Below, in pieces: positions 5,639 through 7,246 of a DNA stretch of 7,246 bases. Position 1 is the stretch's first letter, and every line of letters begins with the position of its first letter. The DNA is from Planctomycetaceae bacterium (GTDB lineage Bacteria; Planctomycetota; Planctomycetia; Pirellulales; Pirellulaceae). The stretch is from positions 1 to 7,246 of the forward strand of contig DTSG01000523.1 in the NCBI GenBank assembly GCA_012965455.1. Direction: 5' to 3'. The position numbers and the translations under genes are program-made. Under the pieces are notes generated by a model. That model saw only the letters and a list, made by a program, of their open reading frames with translations, searched no databases and was not told where the DNA came from.

Positions 5639-6235
5639 ATGCCTCCCATTCCATATGTCGTTGAAACATCAGGTCGAGACGAACGAGTCTATGATATTTA
5701 CAGCCGCCTACTGAAAGACCGCATTATATTCTTAGGGTCTGGCGTGAATGACGAGGTCGCCAATGCAATCGTTGCTCAAATGTTGTTCTTGCAATCAGAT
5801 AATCCCAAAGCGGATATCCACTTCTACATTAACTCACCCGGCGGCAGCGTCACCGCTGGAATGGCTATTTATGACACTATGCAATTTGTGACTTGTGATG
5901 TGGCAACGTATTGCATCGGACAAGCTGCTTCGATGGGTGCACTACTCTTAACAGCTGGTGCGAAAGGCAAACGCTCTGCACTGCCAAATGCACGGATCAT
6001 GATCCACCAACCGCTCGCAGGAATGGAAGGTACGGCTGAAGAAATTTTGATTCATGCAAGAGAATTTCAAAAGACGAAAGAGAAGTTGAACGAAATTCTG
6101 ATCAAGCACACCGGTAAGACGCTGGCAACGATCGAAAAAGACACCGACCGTGATAACTTTATGTCGTCAATTGAAGCTAAAAAATACGGGCTTATCGACA
6201 CAGTCGTTGAGAAAATGGACGACACAAGTAAATAA
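5639..6235 (+). CDS. clpP2: ATP-dependent Clp protease proteolytic subunit, standard copy (ClpP2)
   Basis: A typical 198-residue ClpP. It opens with the normal axial-loop segment (YVVE, then DERVYDIYSRLLKDRIIFLG at about 14-33). It carries FYINSPGGSV (62-71), Ser98 in GQAASMGA, His123 in MIHQP and Asp172 in DTDRD, so it should be an active peptidase that docks on a ClpX- or ClpC-type ATPase. By hand, its core aligns without gaps to ClpP1 at about 52% identity (87 of 168 positions): the two are ancient paralogues rather than a recent copy. The ATG at 5639 gives the conserved N-terminus; only a weak purine stretch (AGAAAG) precedes it. A small hairpin (ACAAA/TTTGT, 5581-5594) lies in the gap before it. 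clpX, the usual next gene, is absent; a convergent gene ends 18 bases downstream. Confidence 0.96.
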   Translation: MPPIPYVVETSGRDERVYDIYSRLLKDRIIFLGSGVNDEVANAIVAQMLFLQSDNPKADIHFYINSPGGSVTAGMAIYDTMQFVTCDVATYCIGQAASMGALLLTAGAKGKRSALPNARIMIHQPLAGMEGTAEEILIHAREFQKTKEKLNEILIKHTGKTLATIEKDTDRDNFMSSIEAKKYGLIDTVVEKMDDTSK

Positions 6236-6253
6236 CTCCCGTCAGTTTGTACT

Positions 6254-7039
6254 TTAGCGGTTAGGTGACCAAGCCGGTGCTAATTTCGACCGCGGTATTA
6301 TCTTAAGAGTATAGGCAGCGAACAGATCGTTGCTTGTTGCCGGATTAGCTGGTTTAAACTGTACCTTGATTTCAATAAATTCCACCGCTGGGCTGCCAGC
6401 AGGGAAATCCAATTTCAATGGAATCGTACGTGGACTCGGCCGTGAACGAATGATCTCCGCCAGCTGTTCAGCAGTAATGTCCCAGCGCCCCAACAATTGC
6501 GAGCCTGCACTTGCTGTCTCATATGCTGCTACCACAACACTTCCCCGCGGTGTAACCAACTCGTCTTTTCGCGAACGCAATTGTAAATGCACTAACAACG
6601 TGTCATCGCCGCGGATGCCATCCAAGTTACGGCCTACCGTCCGTAGTCGATTGATCTCAAGGTCGATTGCCTCGATATTGTCTGCTGACTCCACGCGGTG
6701 ACTAGCGGACCGCACAGTAGGTTGTAAATTGGAACGCGACGTGGGGTGGATCTGAGCAGACGAGTTATCCGCTGGGTTTAGATCTATTAATGGAGGTCCG
6801 ACATCACTTGCATCTGTCGAATTCACTTTGGTCCGCAGATCCGTGTTTTGCGTTTCAAGTTCCGCTACCTTATCCGCTAGTTTGTTGTATTCGTACTGGA
6901 GGTCGTAAATCTGATCCTCTAAGACACGACGTTGTACACCAAACTGATCTACAGCCCGCTGAGTGCGCAGATTATTCCCGCACCCCGAGAAAGCTGGGAT
7001 GGCCAAGCATAATAATGCACAAAACCAATGGCGAATCAC
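6254..7039 (-). CDS. Coiled-coil lipoprotein of unknown function
   Basis: The protein has 261 residues. The start is a GTG (7037-7039): it gives a lipoprotein signal peptide (basic start, hydrophobic core, lipobox FSGC with Cys20), and an in-frame TGA at 7055-7057 rules out a longer form. No Shine-Dalgarno sequence is visible. After Cys20, residues about 26-72 have a heptad-like pattern (LEDQIYDLQYEYNKLADKV and on), suggesting a coiled coil. A polar, probably disordered linker follows (about 73-120). The C-terminal part (about 125-250) has alternating hydrophobic strands (TLLVHLQLRS, GSVVVAAYE, IPLKLDFPAG, FIEIKVQFK), suggesting a beta-sandwich domain. It should be anchored to a membrane and face the periplasm. 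I do not recognise a named family. It converges on clpP2 with almost no gap and no visible bidirectional terminator. Confidence 0.88.
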   Translation of the reverse strand: MIRHWFCALLCLAIPAFSGCGNNLRTQRAVDQFGVQRRVLEDQIYDLQYEYNKLADKVAELETQNTDLRTKVNSTDASDVGPPLIDLNPADNSSAQIHPTSRSNLQPTVRSASHRVESADNIEAIDLEINRLRTVGRNLDGIRGDDTLLVHLQLRSRKDELVTPRGSVVVAAYETASAGSQLLGRWDITAEQLAEIIRSRPSPRTIPLKLDFPAGSPAVEFIEIKVQFKPANPATSNDLFAAYTLKIIPRSKLAPAWSPNR

Positions 7040-7179
7040 GTTTAGAGCAGCCGATCAATAACGAGGTTTTAGAGTGATAACATTTAAGCAACGCAAAGAG
7101 TACCGATTTTCATCACGCTGCCACAATATCAGTCCCACGTCCCACCAGACGGCCAAGGTGTGATAATTCGTGGTGACGC

Positions 7180-7246
7180 CTACAAGCTCCGTAGAAATTG
7201 CACCAAATCTGCAACTTGCTGTGGTGTCAATAACTCGGCATCCTTT
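7180..7246 (-). CDS. C-terminal end of a probable cytochrome c-like protein, 5' part outside window
   Basis: An open frame enters from the right edge and ends at TAG (7180-7182). The 21 visible residues read KDAELLTPQQVADLVQFLRS, then Leu and stop. The pattern LTPQQVADLVxFLRSL at a protein's very end is common at the terminal helix of c-type cytochrome (haem-binding) domains, including the many such domains on planctomycete membrane and secreted proteins. Too little is visible to see a CxxCH site. Coding status is likely; the family call is an inference from one helix. It lies 140 bases upstream of the lipoprotein gene in the same direction. Confidence 0.6.
   Translation of the reverse strand, partial: KDAELLTPQQVADLVQFLRSL

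Noticed and set aside
5308..5649. 113-codon open frame on the minus strand
   Set aside because: It is antisense to clpP1, spans the clpP1-clpP2 gap and has no recognisable domain.
6330..6701. 123-codon open frame on the plus strand
   Set aside because: It is antisense to the lipoprotein gene, whose signal peptide, lipobox and domain layout identify the real frame.

Overview
The window looks like a chromosomal core region of a planctomycete, most likely Pirellulales-like. The grounds are indirect. Trigger factor is followed by two different clpP genes with no clpX. There is an FHA protein with a Pro/Ala/Glu-rich linker and an acidic tail. The fragment at the right edge ends like a planctomycete c-type cytochrome. 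Base composition looks moderate and most starts lack a clear Shine-Dalgarno sequence. The genus cannot be read from the sequence.

Left part (1-1952, minus strand): the N-terminal 279 residues of an exported SSP411/YyaL-type thioredoxin-like protein run off the left edge. Upstream of it in the same direction is an FHA-domain protein with a 21-bp tandem repeat and three copies of a [VL]DLxDFEV motif. The 562 bases from 1953 to 2514 hold no convincing gene, only a weak promoter candidate and short inverted repeats. They lead into a complete tRNA-Gly(GCC) gene at 2515-2587.

Central part (2588-6235, plus strand): tig (trigger factor, acidic extensions at both ends, degenerate PPIase domain), then clpP1 (233 aa) and clpP2 (198 aa). 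Together they form a protein-quality-control block: a ribosome-associated chaperone and two ClpP peptidase subunits that probably assemble into one mixed barrel. Both ClpPs keep the Ser-His-Asp triad. The roughly 300-base tig-clpP1 gap holds a run of five inverted repeats. The unfoldase (ClpX, ClpA or ClpC) must be encoded elsewhere.

Right part (6236-7246, minus strand): a coiled-coil lipoprotein with a GTG start converges on clpP2 with 17-18 bases between stop codons. Upstream of it is the last 21 codons of a gene that enters from beyond the right edge and is probably a cytochrome c-like protein.

No mobile element, CRISPR array, phage gene or defence system is visible. This is mostly an ordinary housekeeping region. 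The points worth a second look are the acidic trigger factor, the hairpin cluster before clpP1, the divergent ClpP1 and the repeat architecture of the FHA protein.
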